From: Brevundimonas sp. G8
GTDB lineage: Bacteria > Pseudomonadota > Alphaproteobacteria > Caulobacterales > Caulobacteraceae
Direction of reading: 5' to 3'
DNA: 64,000 nucleotides
Assembly (NCBI RefSeq): GCF_902506205.1
Contig: NZ_LR732816.1
Location: 1,745,604-1,809,603 of the forward strand
Within the stretch, counting starts at the first letter, position 1. Each line of letters opens with the position of its first letter. A program made the position numbers and the translations under genes. Of the stretch, positions 37,882 to 46,750 are shown one piece after another. The notes beneath the pieces were generated by a model. It searched no databases. It was not told the origin of the DNA and worked only from the letters and a program-made list of their open reading frames with translations.

Positions 37882-39300
37882 ATGCGCCTTCCCTCCCTCC
37901 TTCGCCGCACGCCCTTCCGGCTGACGCTGCTGTTCCTGGCGTTGTTCGTGACGGCGGCGGGGGCGATTCTGGCCTATGTCTATTTTGCCTCGGCCTCCGA
38001 GGCTCAAGGCCGGGCCAAGGCGGACGTTGAGATCGAGCTGGGGGCGCTGACGGCGATCCATCGCACGCGCGGCATTGACGCCCTGAACCAGGCGCTGGTC
38101 GAGCGGTCGATCCGGGGCGGGCCGTATCTGTATCTGCTGACCGACGCGGCGGGAAAGACGATCACCGGCAACATCACGGAATCTCCGATCGACATCGATC
38201 TCAGCCTGCCGGCCGGCGCCAGCGACTGGGAGACCTTCCGCCTGACCGACACGGATGCGCAGGGCAAGGTCCAGCGTCGGCGCTCCATCGGGGTGATCAC
38301 CACCTTGTCGGGGGGCGAGCATCTGTTCGTCGGTCAGGACATCGGGGACATCGAGGAATACCTCGCGCGGCTGACCCAGGCCCTGTGGGGCGCCATGGCG
38401 CTGGTGATGCTGCTGGGGCTGGCCGGCGGTCTTTACATCAGCCGGCGGGTGGAACAGTCCATGGCCGGTCTGAACCGGGTCGTGCAGGCGGTGCAGGAGG
38501 GCGACCTCAAGGTCCGCGCCCCCGTCCGCAACACCGGCGACGAACTGGACGAACTGGGCCAGGGGCTGAACACCATGCTGGACCGGCTGGAGGCGTCGAT
38601 GTCCTCCATCCGCCACGCGGGCGACGCCATCGCACATGACCTGCGCTCGCCCCTGACGCGGATGCGGGCCAAGCTGGAGGTGGCGCTGATCGACGCCGAG
38701 GCGGGCAAGATCGACGGGGTGGAAGCCTTGGGCATCGCCCTGGACGAGGCGGACCACCTGCTGAAGACCTTCAACACGGTCCTGGCCATCGCGCGTCTGC
38801 AGGCGGGCGGCGCGCCGGATCCCAGGCTGATGGACGCCGCCGACCTGGCCGCCGACATGGCCGAGCTTTACGAACCGGCGGCCGAGGACAAGGAGATCGA
38901 CTTCTCGTCCGAGGTCGAGCGCGGCCTGATGATCGAGGGCAACCAGCCCTTCCTGGCCCAGGCCCTGGCCAATCTGATCGACAACGCCATCAAATACACC
39001 CCGGCCGGCGGGGCGGTGAAGCTGCGCGCGCGAAGGCGCTCGTCGGGCGAGATCGAATATTCGGTGACGGACACTGGACCGGGCGTCCCCGAGGAGGACC
39101 GCGAGCGGGTCGTTCAGCGGTTCGTGCGCCTGGACAACAGCCGTACCGAGCCCGGCTCGGGCCTGGGTCTGTCGCTGGTGACGGCGGTGGCCGAGGCCCA
39201 CGGCGGCCGGGTGGTGCTGGATGAGGGGCCGGGGGCTTACGGCGATTTCGGGCCGGGGCTGCGGGTGGCGTTGGTGCTGCCTGCTGCGATCCAGAACTAA
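37882..39300 (+). CDS. Sensor histidine kinase (FeuQ-like)
   Basis: A 472-residue inner-membrane kinase. Membrane segment 1 (LTLLFLALFVTAAGAILAYVY), a periplasmic sensor of about 130 residues, membrane segment 2 near residues 165-190, HAMP, then the dimerisation His252 in AIAHDLRSPLTRMR and a HATPase domain (NLIDNAIKYTPAGG, DTGPGVP, GSGLGLSLV). The partner is the regulator at 36727, from which it is separated by the DUF559 cassette. Signal unknown. Confidence 0.93.
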   Translation: MRLPSLLRRTPFRLTLLFLALFVTAAGAILAYVYFASASEAQGRAKADVEIELGALTAIHRTRGIDALNQALVERSIRGGPYLYLLTDAAGKTITGNITESPIDIDLSLPAGASDWETFRLTDTDAQGKVQRRRSIGVITTLSGGEHLFVGQDIGDIEEYLARLTQALWGAMALVMLLGLAGGLYISRRVEQSMAGLNRVVQAVQEGDLKVRAPVRNTGDELDELGQGLNTMLDRLEASMSSIRHAGDAIAHDLRSPLTRMRAKLEVALIDAEAGKIDGVEALGIALDEADHLLKTFNTVLAIARLQAGGAPDPRLMDAADLAADMAELYEPAAEDKEIDFSSEVERGLMIEGNQPFLAQALANLIDNAIKYTPAGGAVKLRARRRSSGEIEYSVTDTGPGVPEEDRERVVQRFVRLDNSRTEPGSGLGLSLVTAVAEAHGGRVVLDEGPGAYGDFGPGLRVALVLPAAIQN

Positions 39301-39306
39301 AGATTT

Positions 39307-39433
39307 CCGCTCATCCCCGCGAAAGCGGGGACCCAGTTCTTTGGGCGGTCAGGCTTGTGGCGTGTGTCAGGATCGTGGTCCAACGCTTTGCCGAGCGAAA
39401 GCACTGGGTCCCCGCTTTCGCGGGGATGAGCGG
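39307..39433 (+). repeat. REP-like pair with perfect 31-bp inverted arms
   Basis: CCGCTCATCCCCGCGAAAGC plus GGGGACCCAGT (39307-39337) is repeated in reverse complement at 39403-39433. Each arm contains its own CCCCGC-GAAA-GCGGGG hairpin. The element fills the gap between the kinase stop and the glnE start and leaves no room for a conventional promoter. Such paired elements are widespread in alphaproteobacterial genomes. Confidence 0.92.
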
Positions 39434-39441
39434 ATGAATTA

Positions 39442-42372
39442 ATGGCCGAAACTGCAACCCCCGCACCGATCCCGTTGGGCCAGAGGATCAAGCCCGCTGG
39501 TCCAGTGGCGAGCGCGGTCGCGGCAGACCGCCTGCTGGAAAGCCTGATCGAGGCGGCTGACACCGACGGCTGGCGTGATACCCTTGACGCCGCTTGGCCC
39601 GCTCTGGCCCCGGTCGCCGGCGCTTCCCCCTATCTCGCCGGACTGATGCGTCGCCGCCCCGCCCATCTGCGCCGCCTGCTGGAACAGGATCCCGCCGCCA
39701 GCCTCGCCGGGATCATCCGTGACACCGATGCGCTGGACGCCGAGCCCGACGAGGTCCGCGCCCCGCTGCGGGTGCTGAAGGCGGACCTGCATCTGCTGAC
39801 CGCCCTGGCCGATCTTGGCGGCGTTTGGGATCTGGATCAGGTCACCGACGCCCTGTCGAAATTCGCCGACGCCGCCTGCCGCGCGGCCCTGCGCGCCGTC
39901 GCCGCCGAACAGAGGGCGCGCGGTCGGCTGGTCTCGCCGCCCGGCGATCCGCGCGGGCCGATCCCCGGTCTGTTCGGCCTGGCCATGGGCAAGCACGGCG
40001 CCAACGAGCTGAACTATTCCTCCGACATCGACATCTCGCTCTTCTTCGAGCCACGCCTGATGGTCCTGGCCCTGCGAGAGGGTGAGGAAATGCAGGATTT
40101 CGCCAATCGGGTCGGCAAGGGTATCGCCACCCTGCTGACCGAGCGGACGGCCGACGGCTACGTCTTCCGCGTCGACCTGCGGCTGCGGCCTGATCCGTCC
40201 TCGACCCCGCCGGTGGTCGCGGGGCCGATGGCCCTGGCCTACTATGAGAGCGTCGGCCAGAACTGGGAGCGGGCGGCCTTCATCAAGGCGCGGCCGGTGC
40301 TGGGCGACATGCGCGCGGCGGGCCGGTTCCTGAAGGCCATGATCCCCTTCATCTGGCGGCGCAGTCTGGACTACGCCGCCGTGCTCGACATCCAGTCGAT
40401 CAAGAAACAGATCCACGTCCACAAGACGGGCGAAGGGCTGCACGCCGCCGGGGCCAATCTGAAGCTGGGGCGCGGCGGCATCCGCGAGATCGAATTCTAC
40501 GCCCAGACCCAGCAGCTGATCCTGGGCGGGCGCGATCCGGGCTTGCGCAAACAGCGCACGCTGGAGGCGCTGAAGGCGCTGGCCGACGCCGACCACATTC
40601 CTCAGGCGGTCGCCGAGGAACTGTCGGCCGCCTATGTCGAACTGCGCGGGCTGGAGCACCGGGTGCAGATGCTCGACGACGAGCAGACCCACCGCCTGCC
40701 CGAGGACCGTGAACGCCGCGCCGCCGTCGCCGCGCTTGCCGGTTCCGGCGATCTGGCGGCCTTCGACGCCCATGTCGAGGCCCTGCTGGTGCGGGTCAAC
40801 ACCCGCTATGGCGAGCTGTTCGAGGGCGGTGAAAATCTGGATTCCAGCTATGGCAGCCTGGTCTTCACGGGCGTCGAGAACGATCCCGAGACGCTGGAGA
40901 CCCTGCGCCGCATGGGCTTCTCCGAGGCCCCGTCCGTCGCTGACACCATCCGGTCCTGGCACCACGGCCGCATCCCCGCGACGCGGACATCGCGCGGCCG
41001 CGAACTGTTCACCCGGCTGGCGCCGCGCCTGCTGGAGGCCCTGGCCCGGTCCGGCGCGCCGGACGACGCCTTTCGCCGTTTCGCCACCTTCTTCTCGGGT
41101 CTGGCGGCGGGGGTCCAGGTCCAGGCCCTGTTCCTGAACCAGCCCAAACTGTTCGAGATGGTGCTGGGCGTCATGGCCTTCGCGCCGCGCCTGGCCCGGA
41201 CCCTGGGGCGGCAACCGGCCGCTTTGGACGGGGTGCTGGACGCGCGCTTTCTGGCCGATCTGTCCGCCGAGACCGGCCTGACCGAACAGATCCTGCGCGA
41301 AGCCGGCGAGACCGAGGATTTCGAAGGGGCCATGAACGCCGTGCGCCGCCTGCACCGTGAACAGATGTTCCGCATCGGCATCCACGCCCTGACCGGCCGT
41401 GCAGGGCCTGAGGCGGCGGGCCGCGCCTATGCCGCCCTGGCCGACGCGGCCATGCGCACCCTGTCGCCGGCGGCTTTGGCCGAGACCGAACGGCTGGGCG
41501 GCGCCTTGCCCGGCGCGGTGGCGGTGGTGGCCCTGGGCAAGGCCGGGTCGCGCGAGATGACGGCCGGGTCCGACCTGGACCTGATGACCCTGTACGAGGC
41601 CCCGTCGGAGGCTGCGTCCGCGATCAAGGGCTGGACCGCCGATGTCTTCTACGCCCGCTTCACTCAGCGGCTGATCGCGGCCCTGTCGGCGCACACGGCG
41701 GAAGGCGGCCTGTACGAGGTCGATATGCGGCTGCGGCCCACCGGCTCCAAGGGGCCGGTGTCGGTGCGGCTGAAGGCCTTCGACGACTATTACGCCCGCG
41801 AGGCCGAGACCTGGGAGTTCATGGTCCTGACCCGCGCCCGCGTCGTGTGGGCCAGCGATGCGAAGTTCGGCGCTCAGGTGTCCGCCGCCATCGAGGCCGC
41901 CCTGCGCCGCCCGCGTCCCGGCGTCGACATCGCCGCCGATGTCAGGAAGATGCGGGGTCTGATGGATCGCGAACGTCGCCCGCACGGCTTCTGGGACCTG
42001 AAACTGTCGCCCGGCGGCCAGGTGGACGCCGAGTTCGCAGCCCAGTTCCGTCAGCTGCAGGCCGCCGCCATCGGCGAACCCCTGACCCTGTCGACGCTGG
42101 AGGCCCTGCACGACGACCCGGTCCTGGCCGAGGCCTGGCGGGTGCAGCAGCGGCTGGCGCACCTGCTGGCCGCCGCCTTCGAGGGGCGTGTGGATCCCGA
42201 GGCCGAGCCTTCGGTCTTCCAACTGCGTCTGGCCGAGGCGGCGGGGGCTCAGGATTTCGAGAGCCTGAAGACCGAACTGACAGATTTGCGGGCGCGGGCG
42301 CGCAAGGCCTTCGAGCGGGCGGTTCCTGCAGGCCGCGACGGAGATTCGGAGACGCCGCGTTCAATCTCCTGA
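39442..42372 (+). CDS. glnE: Bifunctional glutamine synthetase adenylyltransferase/adenylyl-removing enzyme
   Basis: Adds AMP to, and removes it from, a tyrosine of glutamine synthetase in response to nitrogen. 976 residues, two nucleotidyltransferase domains: the N-terminal adenylyl-removase, with GKHGANELNYSSDIDISLFF near residue 180, and the C-terminal adenylyltransferase, with GKAGSREMTAGSDLDLMTLY near 695. A helical region joins them. The repeat pair fills the upstream gap. The length is normal for the family. Confidence 0.97.
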   Translation: MAETATPAPIPLGQRIKPAGPVASAVAADRLLESLIEAADTDGWRDTLDAAWPALAPVAGASPYLAGLMRRRPAHLRRLLEQDPAASLAGIIRDTDALDAEPDEVRAPLRVLKADLHLLTALADLGGVWDLDQVTDALSKFADAACRAALRAVAAEQRARGRLVSPPGDPRGPIPGLFGLAMGKHGANELNYSSDIDISLFFEPRLMVLALREGEEMQDFANRVGKGIATLLTERTADGYVFRVDLRLRPDPSSTPPVVAGPMALAYYESVGQNWERAAFIKARPVLGDMRAAGRFLKAMIPFIWRRSLDYAAVLDIQSIKKQIHVHKTGEGLHAAGANLKLGRGGIREIEFYAQTQQLILGGRDPGLRKQRTLEALKALADADHIPQAVAEELSAAYVELRGLEHRVQMLDDEQTHRLPEDRERRAAVAALAGSGDLAAFDAHVEALLVRVNTRYGELFEGGENLDSSYGSLVFTGVENDPETLETLRRMGFSEAPSVADTIRSWHHGRIPATRTSRGRELFTRLAPRLLEALARSGAPDDAFRRFATFFSGLAAGVQVQALFLNQPKLFEMVLGVMAFAPRLARTLGRQPAALDGVLDARFLADLSAETGLTEQILREAGETEDFEGAMNAVRRLHREQMFRIGIHALTGRAGPEAAGRAYAALADAAMRTLSPAALAETERLGGALPGAVAVVALGKAGSREMTAGSDLDLMTLYEAPSEAASAIKGWTADVFYARFTQRLIAALSAHTAEGGLYEVDMRLRPTGSKGPVSVRLKAFDDYYAREAETWEFMVLTRARVVWASDAKFGAQVSAAIEAALRRPRPGVDIAADVRKMRGLMDRERRPHGFWDLKLSPGGQVDAEFAAQFRQLQAAAIGEPLTLSTLEALHDDPVLAEAWRVQQRLAHLLAAAFEGRVDPEAEPSVFQLRLAEAAGAQDFESLKTELTDLRARARKAFERAVPAGRDGDSETPRSIS

Positions 42373-42421
42373 CAGGGCAATGTCAAAGGGTCGCGCCACG
42401 CGGTCCATGGAGATGATCGAG

Positions 42422-43084
42422 ATGAGAAAGACCTTTCTGACCGGCCTGAGCGTTATCGCGCTGGCCGCCGTCGCCGGGGCCGCGACCGCACAGGTTCCGC
42501 CGGCTGGCGCACCCGTTCCGCATCAGGCGCGCGGCGAACCGAACCGTCAGATCACGCGCGCCGAGTTCGTCGATACGCGCGTCGCCCGCCTCACCGCGCT
42601 GGACGCGAACCGCGACGGCACGGTCAGTGTCGAGGAGCGTCAGGCCGGCATGCAGGCCCGCCAGGCCGAACGGGCTGACGCCCGCTTCACCAAGCTGGAC
42701 GCCAATGGCGACGGCTCCATCAGCCGCGCAGAGTTCGACGCCGGCCATGCCGCGCGCCCCGATCGCGGCCCGCGCGCCGAACGCGCCGGCAATCGTGAAG
42801 GCCATCGCGGCGGCCCGCGTCACGCCATGCGCGGTTCCGGTCGTCCGGGCGCCGAAGGGCGTGGCCCCGGGCGCGAACGTGGTCCGGTGGTGATCTCCGA
42901 CGTCGCCGCCAAGCTGGGCGAGCGCTTCGACAAGATGGACGCCAACCGCGACGGCGTGATCTCGGCCGACGAGCGCCGCACGGCCATGACCGCCCATCGC
43001 GCGGAGCGTCAGGCCCAACGTGCGGAACGCCGTGCAGCCCGTCCGGCGCAACAACCGGCTTCCCCCGCCCCGGCTTCGGAGTAA
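42422..43084 (+). CDS. EF-hand repeat secreted protein
   Basis: A 220-residue protein with a signal peptide (MRKTFLTGLSVIALAAVAGAATA). It has three EF-hand loops: DANRDGTVSVEE (61-72), DANGDGSISRAE (93-104) and DANRDGVISADE (173-184), separated by an Arg/Gly-rich linker. Expected to be periplasmic and Ca2+-binding. The ATG at 42422 is preceded by GGAG; an ATG upstream at 42380 would block the signal peptide. It is followed by a sigma factor operon, so it may be linked to envelope sensing. Confidence 0.8.
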   Translation: MRKTFLTGLSVIALAAVAGAATAQVPPAGAPVPHQARGEPNRQITRAEFVDTRVARLTALDANRDGTVSVEERQAGMQARQAERADARFTKLDANGDGSISRAEFDAGHAARPDRGPRAERAGNREGHRGGPRHAMRGSGRPGAEGRGPGRERGPVVISDVAAKLGERFDKMDANRDGVISADERRTAMTAHRAERQAQRAERRAARPAQQPASPAPASE

Positions 43085-43150
43085 GAACGGTGTCGGGGTC
43101 GGCCGTCATGCGCGAACCGGTCCCTTTCGTCAGCAGCGGAAGAGGCAGGT

Positions 43151-43735
43151 TTGGTCGCGATCGTCGACCCCGACGAGGATCTGGTGCGCCGGGTGGGTCA
43201 GGGCGACCCGGCGGCGGCGCAGACGCTCGTCGCGCGCAAGCTGCCGCGCATCCTTACCCTGGCCCAGCGGATGCTGGGCGACGCGGCCGAGGCCGAGGAC
43301 GTGGCCCAGGAGGCCATGCTCAAGGCTTGGCGTCAGGCGCCGAAATGGGCTCCCGGCAAGGCCCGGTTCGACACCTGGCTGCACCGGGTGGCGCTGAACC
43401 TCTGCTACGACCGGCTGAGGCGACGGCGCGAAATCCCGACCGACACGCCGCCGGATCGCCCCGACGAGGGACCGGCGCCGGATCGGGGGCTGCTGGCGGC
43501 GGAAACAGGCGTGCGAGTGGATGCGGCGCTGAAACGGCTGCCGGACCGTCAGCGCGAGGCCATTGTCCTGTGCCATTATCAGGAGCTGTCCAATATCGAG
43601 GCGGCCGCCCTGATGGAGATCAGCGTCGAGGCGCTGGAGAGTTTGTTGTCGCGCGGTCGTCGCGCATTGCGTCAGGCCCTTTCGGACATGGCTCCGGCCG
43701 GGTCTCTGAGGGCGGGTAGAGGAGACGGACGATGA
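43151..43735 (+). CDS. ECF-type RNA polymerase sigma factor
   Basis: A 194-residue sigma-70-family regulator: region 2 (AEAEDVAQEAMLKAWRQAP, with FDTWLHRVALNLCYDRLRRR) and region 4 (LPDRQREAIVLCHYQELSNIEAAALMEIS). The start is TTG at 43151, with AGGCAGG close by. Its ATGA overlap with the next gene shows that the anti-sigma partner is co-translated. The promoter class it reads is unknown. Confidence 0.9.
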   Translation: MVAIVDPDEDLVRRVGQGDPAAAQTLVARKLPRILTLAQRMLGDAAEAEDVAQEAMLKAWRQAPKWAPGKARFDTWLHRVALNLCYDRLRRRREIPTDTPPDRPDEGPAPDRGLLAAETGVRVDAALKRLPDRQREAIVLCHYQELSNIEAAALMEISVEALESLLSRGRRALRQALSDMAPAGSLRAGRGDGR

Positions 43736-44139
43736 AGGCGGAACGGTTGCACGAACTGGCGGGCGCCTACGGCGCCGACCTGCGTCGGTGGCCCGCGTCC
43801 GAGCGCGCCTTCGCCGAGAGCCTGCTCGCGGCCGATCCGTCGTTGAAGGCGGTGCTGGACGAGGCGGCGACGCTGGACGCCCTGCTGAACGCCGTGCCGG
43901 CTCCGGTTCCGTCCGCCGCCCTGACCGCGCGCATTCTGGCCGCTGCGCCCAAACGCAAGGCCAGAGGCCGGCTGGGCAAGGCTGTCTGGTATCTGGGGGC
44001 GGGATGGGCCGCCGCCGCCTGTGCGGGCGTGGTCGCCGGCGTTGGCCTGACCACCCATCTGACCGCCGACGCGCGGGCGGATGCGGTGCTCTATCAATCC
44101 TCGCTGACGGGCGTGGACGACACCGAGGTTCTGGGATGA
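43732..44139 (+). CDS. Putative anti-sigma factor, single-span
   Basis: A 135-residue protein with a soluble N-terminal part (MKAERLHELAGAYGADLRRWP), as in anti-sigma proteins, and one membrane helix (VWYLGAGWAAAACAGVVAGVGLTTHL). The start ATG overlaps the sigma factor stop and its own stop overlaps the next gene, both in ATGA. No zinc motif (HxxxCxxC) is present. The assignment as anti-sigma is by position and layout. Confidence 0.7.
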   Translation: MKAERLHELAGAYGADLRRWPASERAFAESLLAADPSLKAVLDEAATLDALLNAVPAPVPSAALTARILAAAPKRKARGRLGKAVWYLGAGWAAAACAGVVAGVGLTTHLTADARADAVLYQSSLTGVDDTEVLG

Positions 44140-44651
44140 CGGCGAAGACCTTGAAGATCGCCCTGGCCGTCTCGGTGGCCTTGAACCTGTTCGCCGTCGC
44201 GGGCGGCGTCACCTACGTGGTCAATCGCGACCGGATCGAGCGCAAGATCGAGGACCAGCGACGGCCTGGCCGCGAAGGACCGCTGGCCGAAGTCCTGACC
44301 GATCTCGACCCCGCCGTTCGCCAGCGCGTGCGCGCCGCCCTGCGAGAATCGGCGCTGGCGGCGCGACCTGACTTTGAGGCGGCACGCGCCGCGCGACGCG
44401 AGGCCATCGACGTCGCCGGTCAACCGACGCTGGACGCGGCCCGTGTTCAGACGCTGCTCGAACAATCCAGGGTCGCCGAGATGCGGGGGCGCACGCGGCT
44501 GGAGAACGGCGCCGTCGCCGTGCTGGGCACGCTTACACCCGATGAGCGCAAGGCCCTGACGCCGATCCTGCAACGCAAGGGCGACGCCCGACGCGCGATC
44601 GTGCACGGCGAACGAAACGATCGTCAGCGGGACCAAAGTCCTTCCCGCTGA
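44136..44651 (+). CDS. Periplasmic heavy-metal-sensor-like protein (CnrX/CpxP-type)
   Basis: A 171-residue membrane-anchored protein: N-terminal helix (LKIALAVSVALNLFAVAGGVTYVV), then a mostly helical periplasmic region with LTPDERKALTPILQRKG, characteristic of the CpxP/Spy/heavy-metal-resistance family. It is coupled to the anti-sigma gene, giving a three-gene sensor unit in which this protein may detect the signal outside the membrane. Metal specificity cannot be read. Confidence 0.8.
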   Translation: MTAKTLKIALAVSVALNLFAVAGGVTYVVNRDRIERKIEDQRRPGREGPLAEVLTDLDPAVRQRVRAALRESALAARPDFEAARAARREAIDVAGQPTLDAARVQTLLEQSRVAEMRGRTRLENGAVAVLGTLTPDERKALTPILQRKGDARRAIVHGERNDRQRDQSPSR

Positions 44652-44663
44652 CGGCCTGGCAGA

Positions 44664-45344
44664 TCAGCCTTTCTTGGAAGCCCGGAACGCCGCCACGGCG
44701 TCCACGGTCGCGCGGACCTTGGTCTCGATGGCGGCCCAGTCGCCCGACTTGACGGCCTCGTCGGTCACAAGTTTGGAGCCCATGCCCGCCGCGACGATGC
44801 CGGCGCCGAACCATTTGGCGATCGAGGCCTCGTCGGGATCGACGCCGCCCGTCGGCATGATCTTGACCCAGGGCATTGGCCCCTTGACCGCCTTGACGAA
44901 GTCCGGGCCGCCGACCGACGAGCCGGGGAACAGTTTGACGATGTCGCAGCCCAGTTCGTGCGCCTCGCCGATGTCGGTCACCGAGCCGCAGCCAGGGAAA
45001 TAGGCGACCATGCGACGGTTGCAGACCTTGGCCACGTCGGGGATCAGGCAGGGGCTGACCACGAAGCGCGCGCCCCGGTTCAGATAAAGCGACGCGGTGC
45101 CGGCATCGACCACCGAGCCGATGCCCAGAACCACGTCCGGGTCGGTCCTGATCAGTTCGCGATTGATCTCGCCGAACAGGTCGCAGGCGAAGTCACCGCG
45201 ATTGGTGAACTCGACCACCGGCGCCCCACCGCGTGCGCAGGCGCGAATGACGTTCAGGCTGACCTCGGCGTCGGGGTGATAGAAGACCGGGCACACGCCC
45301 TGGGTCTCCAGCGCCTGAAGCACGCTGACGCGATCATGGGCCAT
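44664..45344 (-). CDS. eda: KDPG/KHG aldolase
   Basis: Last step of the Entner-Doudoroff pathway: splits 2-keto-3-deoxy-6-phosphogluconate into pyruvate and glyceraldehyde 3-phosphate. 226 residues; the Schiff-base Lys is in DIVKLFPGSSVGG and the active-site Glu in VVEFTNRG. The ATG at 45344 is used; an upstream extension is not family-like. It is on the same strand as zwf-pgl-edd-glk but about 4.4 kb downstream, with unrelated genes between. Confidence 0.9.
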   Translation of the reverse strand: MAHDRVSVLQALETQGVCPVFYHPDAEVSLNVIRACARGGAPVVEFTNRGDFACDLFGEINRELIRTDPDVVLGIGSVVDAGTASLYLNRGARFVVSPCLIPDVAKVCNRRMVAYFPGCGSVTDIGEAHELGCDIVKLFPGSSVGGPDFVKAVKGPMPWVKIMPTGGVDPDEASIAKWFGAGIVAAGMGSKLVTDEAVKSGDWAAIETKVRATVDAVAAFRASKKG

Positions 45345-45360
45345 GGTCTGTCTCCGCCTG

Positions 45361-45469
45361 TCCCGGCGTGGGCCGGGATCTTGTGTTGCAACGACCGGTC
45401 GTCCCGGCCCTGATCCCCTGCTTATCCCAGCCGACGCGAAATGCGAAAGCGCCGCGCGGCGGCTTTCGC
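45361..45469. repeat. Two hairpins upstream of eda
   Basis: TCCCGGC-GTGG-GCCGGGA (45361-45378) and GCGAAAGC...GCTTTCGC (45443-45469, with an inner GCCGC/GCGGC) fill the gap between the eda gene and the lipoprotein gene. The first resembles short REP-like hairpins. No clear T run. Confidence 0.45.
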
Positions 45470-45501
45470 GGGGCCGGGCGGAACTTATTGTTTCACCGGT
45501 G

Positions 45502-45840
45502 TCAGGCGGCGCCTGATCGATTCCCATCCGGGCTGCATCCCTTGGCCAGCAGGGCGGCCTCGATCACCGACAGCCGAGCCTGGGCTGCACGTTCGGCGTC
45601 GGGCCTGGCCGTCGAATAGAGGACGGGCCGTTGCGAGAACCTGGGCCGCCCGCCTTGCGCGATTAGGTCGATCTGCTGCGTCGTGTCCTCCGCGACCAGA
45701 CCCTGGTCGTGAAGCTGGCTGCAGGTCATCGCGTCCGCGTCGGTGGGGCTCAAGGTCGTCAACATAGGATATTTCATCCCCACGCACCCCGCCAGGACGA
45801 GGGCGCAAACGGGGATCAGGATCGGCGCGTGTCTGGACAT
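45502..45840 (-). CDS. Putative small lipoprotein
   Basis: A 112-residue protein whose signal MSRHAPILIPVCALVLAGC ends in a lipobox Cys (residue 19). The mature part has two cysteines (MTCSQLHDQGL and AKGCSPDG) and no known domain. Start at the ATG at 45840; an open frame continues upstream but is antisense or overlapping the hydrolase gene's 3' end. It lies between that hydrolase and eda on the same strand. Confidence 0.65.
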   Translation of the reverse strand: MSRHAPILIPVCALVLAGCVGMKYPMLTTLSPTDADAMTCSQLHDQGLVAEDTTQQIDLIAQGGRPRFSQRPVLYSTARPDAERAAQARLSVIEAALLAKGCSPDGNRSGAA

Positions 45841-45886
45841 GGCGATATTGTGGAGGGCGTGAACGCCTTCGTCCACGGGTTCGCCG

Positions 45887-46750
45887 TCAGCCTGCGGTGC
45901 GCGCGTGCCCCAGGGCGGCCAGCCGTTCGACCATAGGACTGTCCGCATCGAACAACGGGTCCAACACCGTGAAATGGTTCAGGCCCGGCAGGGCCTCGAA
46001 CCGTGTCTTGGAGCCTTGGGCGCTCCATTGCGCGGCCATGGCCTCGCTTTGGCGTCGGAAGGCATCGCTTTCGGCGCCGCCGACGATGCAGTCCAAGACG
46101 GCGCCGGCGGGTGCGGGCCAGTGGATCGGCGACAGCGCGCGCGCTTCGGCCGGGTTCATGTCCAGAGCCACGTTCAGCGAGGTCGGGATCAGCGGCTCCA
46201 GGTCGAACACGCCCGAGATGGAGACGGCGGCCGAGGCGCGACCGTCCGCCAGCAGGCAGGCCGCCATATGTCCACCCGCCGAGTGGCCGCTGACGACGGG
46301 GCGGGCGCCGGTGCGGTCGTGGATCAGATCGACGGCGGCGCGCATCTGATCGACGATCCGGCCCAGCCGCACGGTCGGCGCCAGGTCATAGGTCGGGATG
46401 GCGACGCTGACGCCATGGGCCAGCAGGGGCAGGGCGACGAAGCTGAACCAACTGGCGTCCAGCGCCTGCCAATATCCGCCGTGGATGAAGACCACGACGG
46501 GTGCGCCTTTCCCTGCATCGAACCAGTCGATCCGCTCGCGCACGCCGGGGCCGTAATGCAGGACTTGCGGCGGGCAGGCCGCGCGAGCGGCCTCCGATCC
46601 CGCCTTCCAGCGCGCCATGACGGTCGGGTGGTCGGGGACCAGGGCGCGGTTGTTGTATTGCGCCTCCAGCACGGCGTCTGTGTCTTGCGGCTTACCCGGC
46701 ACGTCGTCATCCGCTAGGAACGCCCTCGAACCAGAGGACTGATCCGCCAT
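45887..46750 (-). CDS. Alpha/beta hydrolase, kynurenine-formamidase-like
   Basis: A 287-residue hydrolase. The oxyanion motif HGGYWQ and nucleophile elbow GHSAGGH are those of arylformamidases, and the C-terminal catalytic His is in GLNHFTVL. Start taken as the ATG at 46750 (MADQSSGSR); a GTG about 25 codons inward is possible, as the N-terminal 25 residues are not conserved-looking. The start codon overlaps that of the divergent Lrp-domain gene. Context (hmgA nearby) suggests aromatic amino-acid breakdown, but the substrate is not proved. Confidence 0.8.
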   Translation of the reverse strand: MADQSSGSRAFLADDDVPGKPQDTDAVLEAQYNNRALVPDHPTVMARWKAGSEAARAACPPQVLHYGPGVRERIDWFDAGKGAPVVVFIHGGYWQALDASWFSFVALPLLAHGVSVAIPTYDLAPTVRLGRIVDQMRAAVDLIHDRTGARPVVSGHSAGGHMAACLLADGRASAAVSISGVFDLEPLIPTSLNVALDMNPAEARALSPIHWPAPAGAVLDCIVGGAESDAFRRQSEAMAAQWSAQGSKTRFEALPGLNHFTVLDPLFDADSPMVERLAALGHARTAG

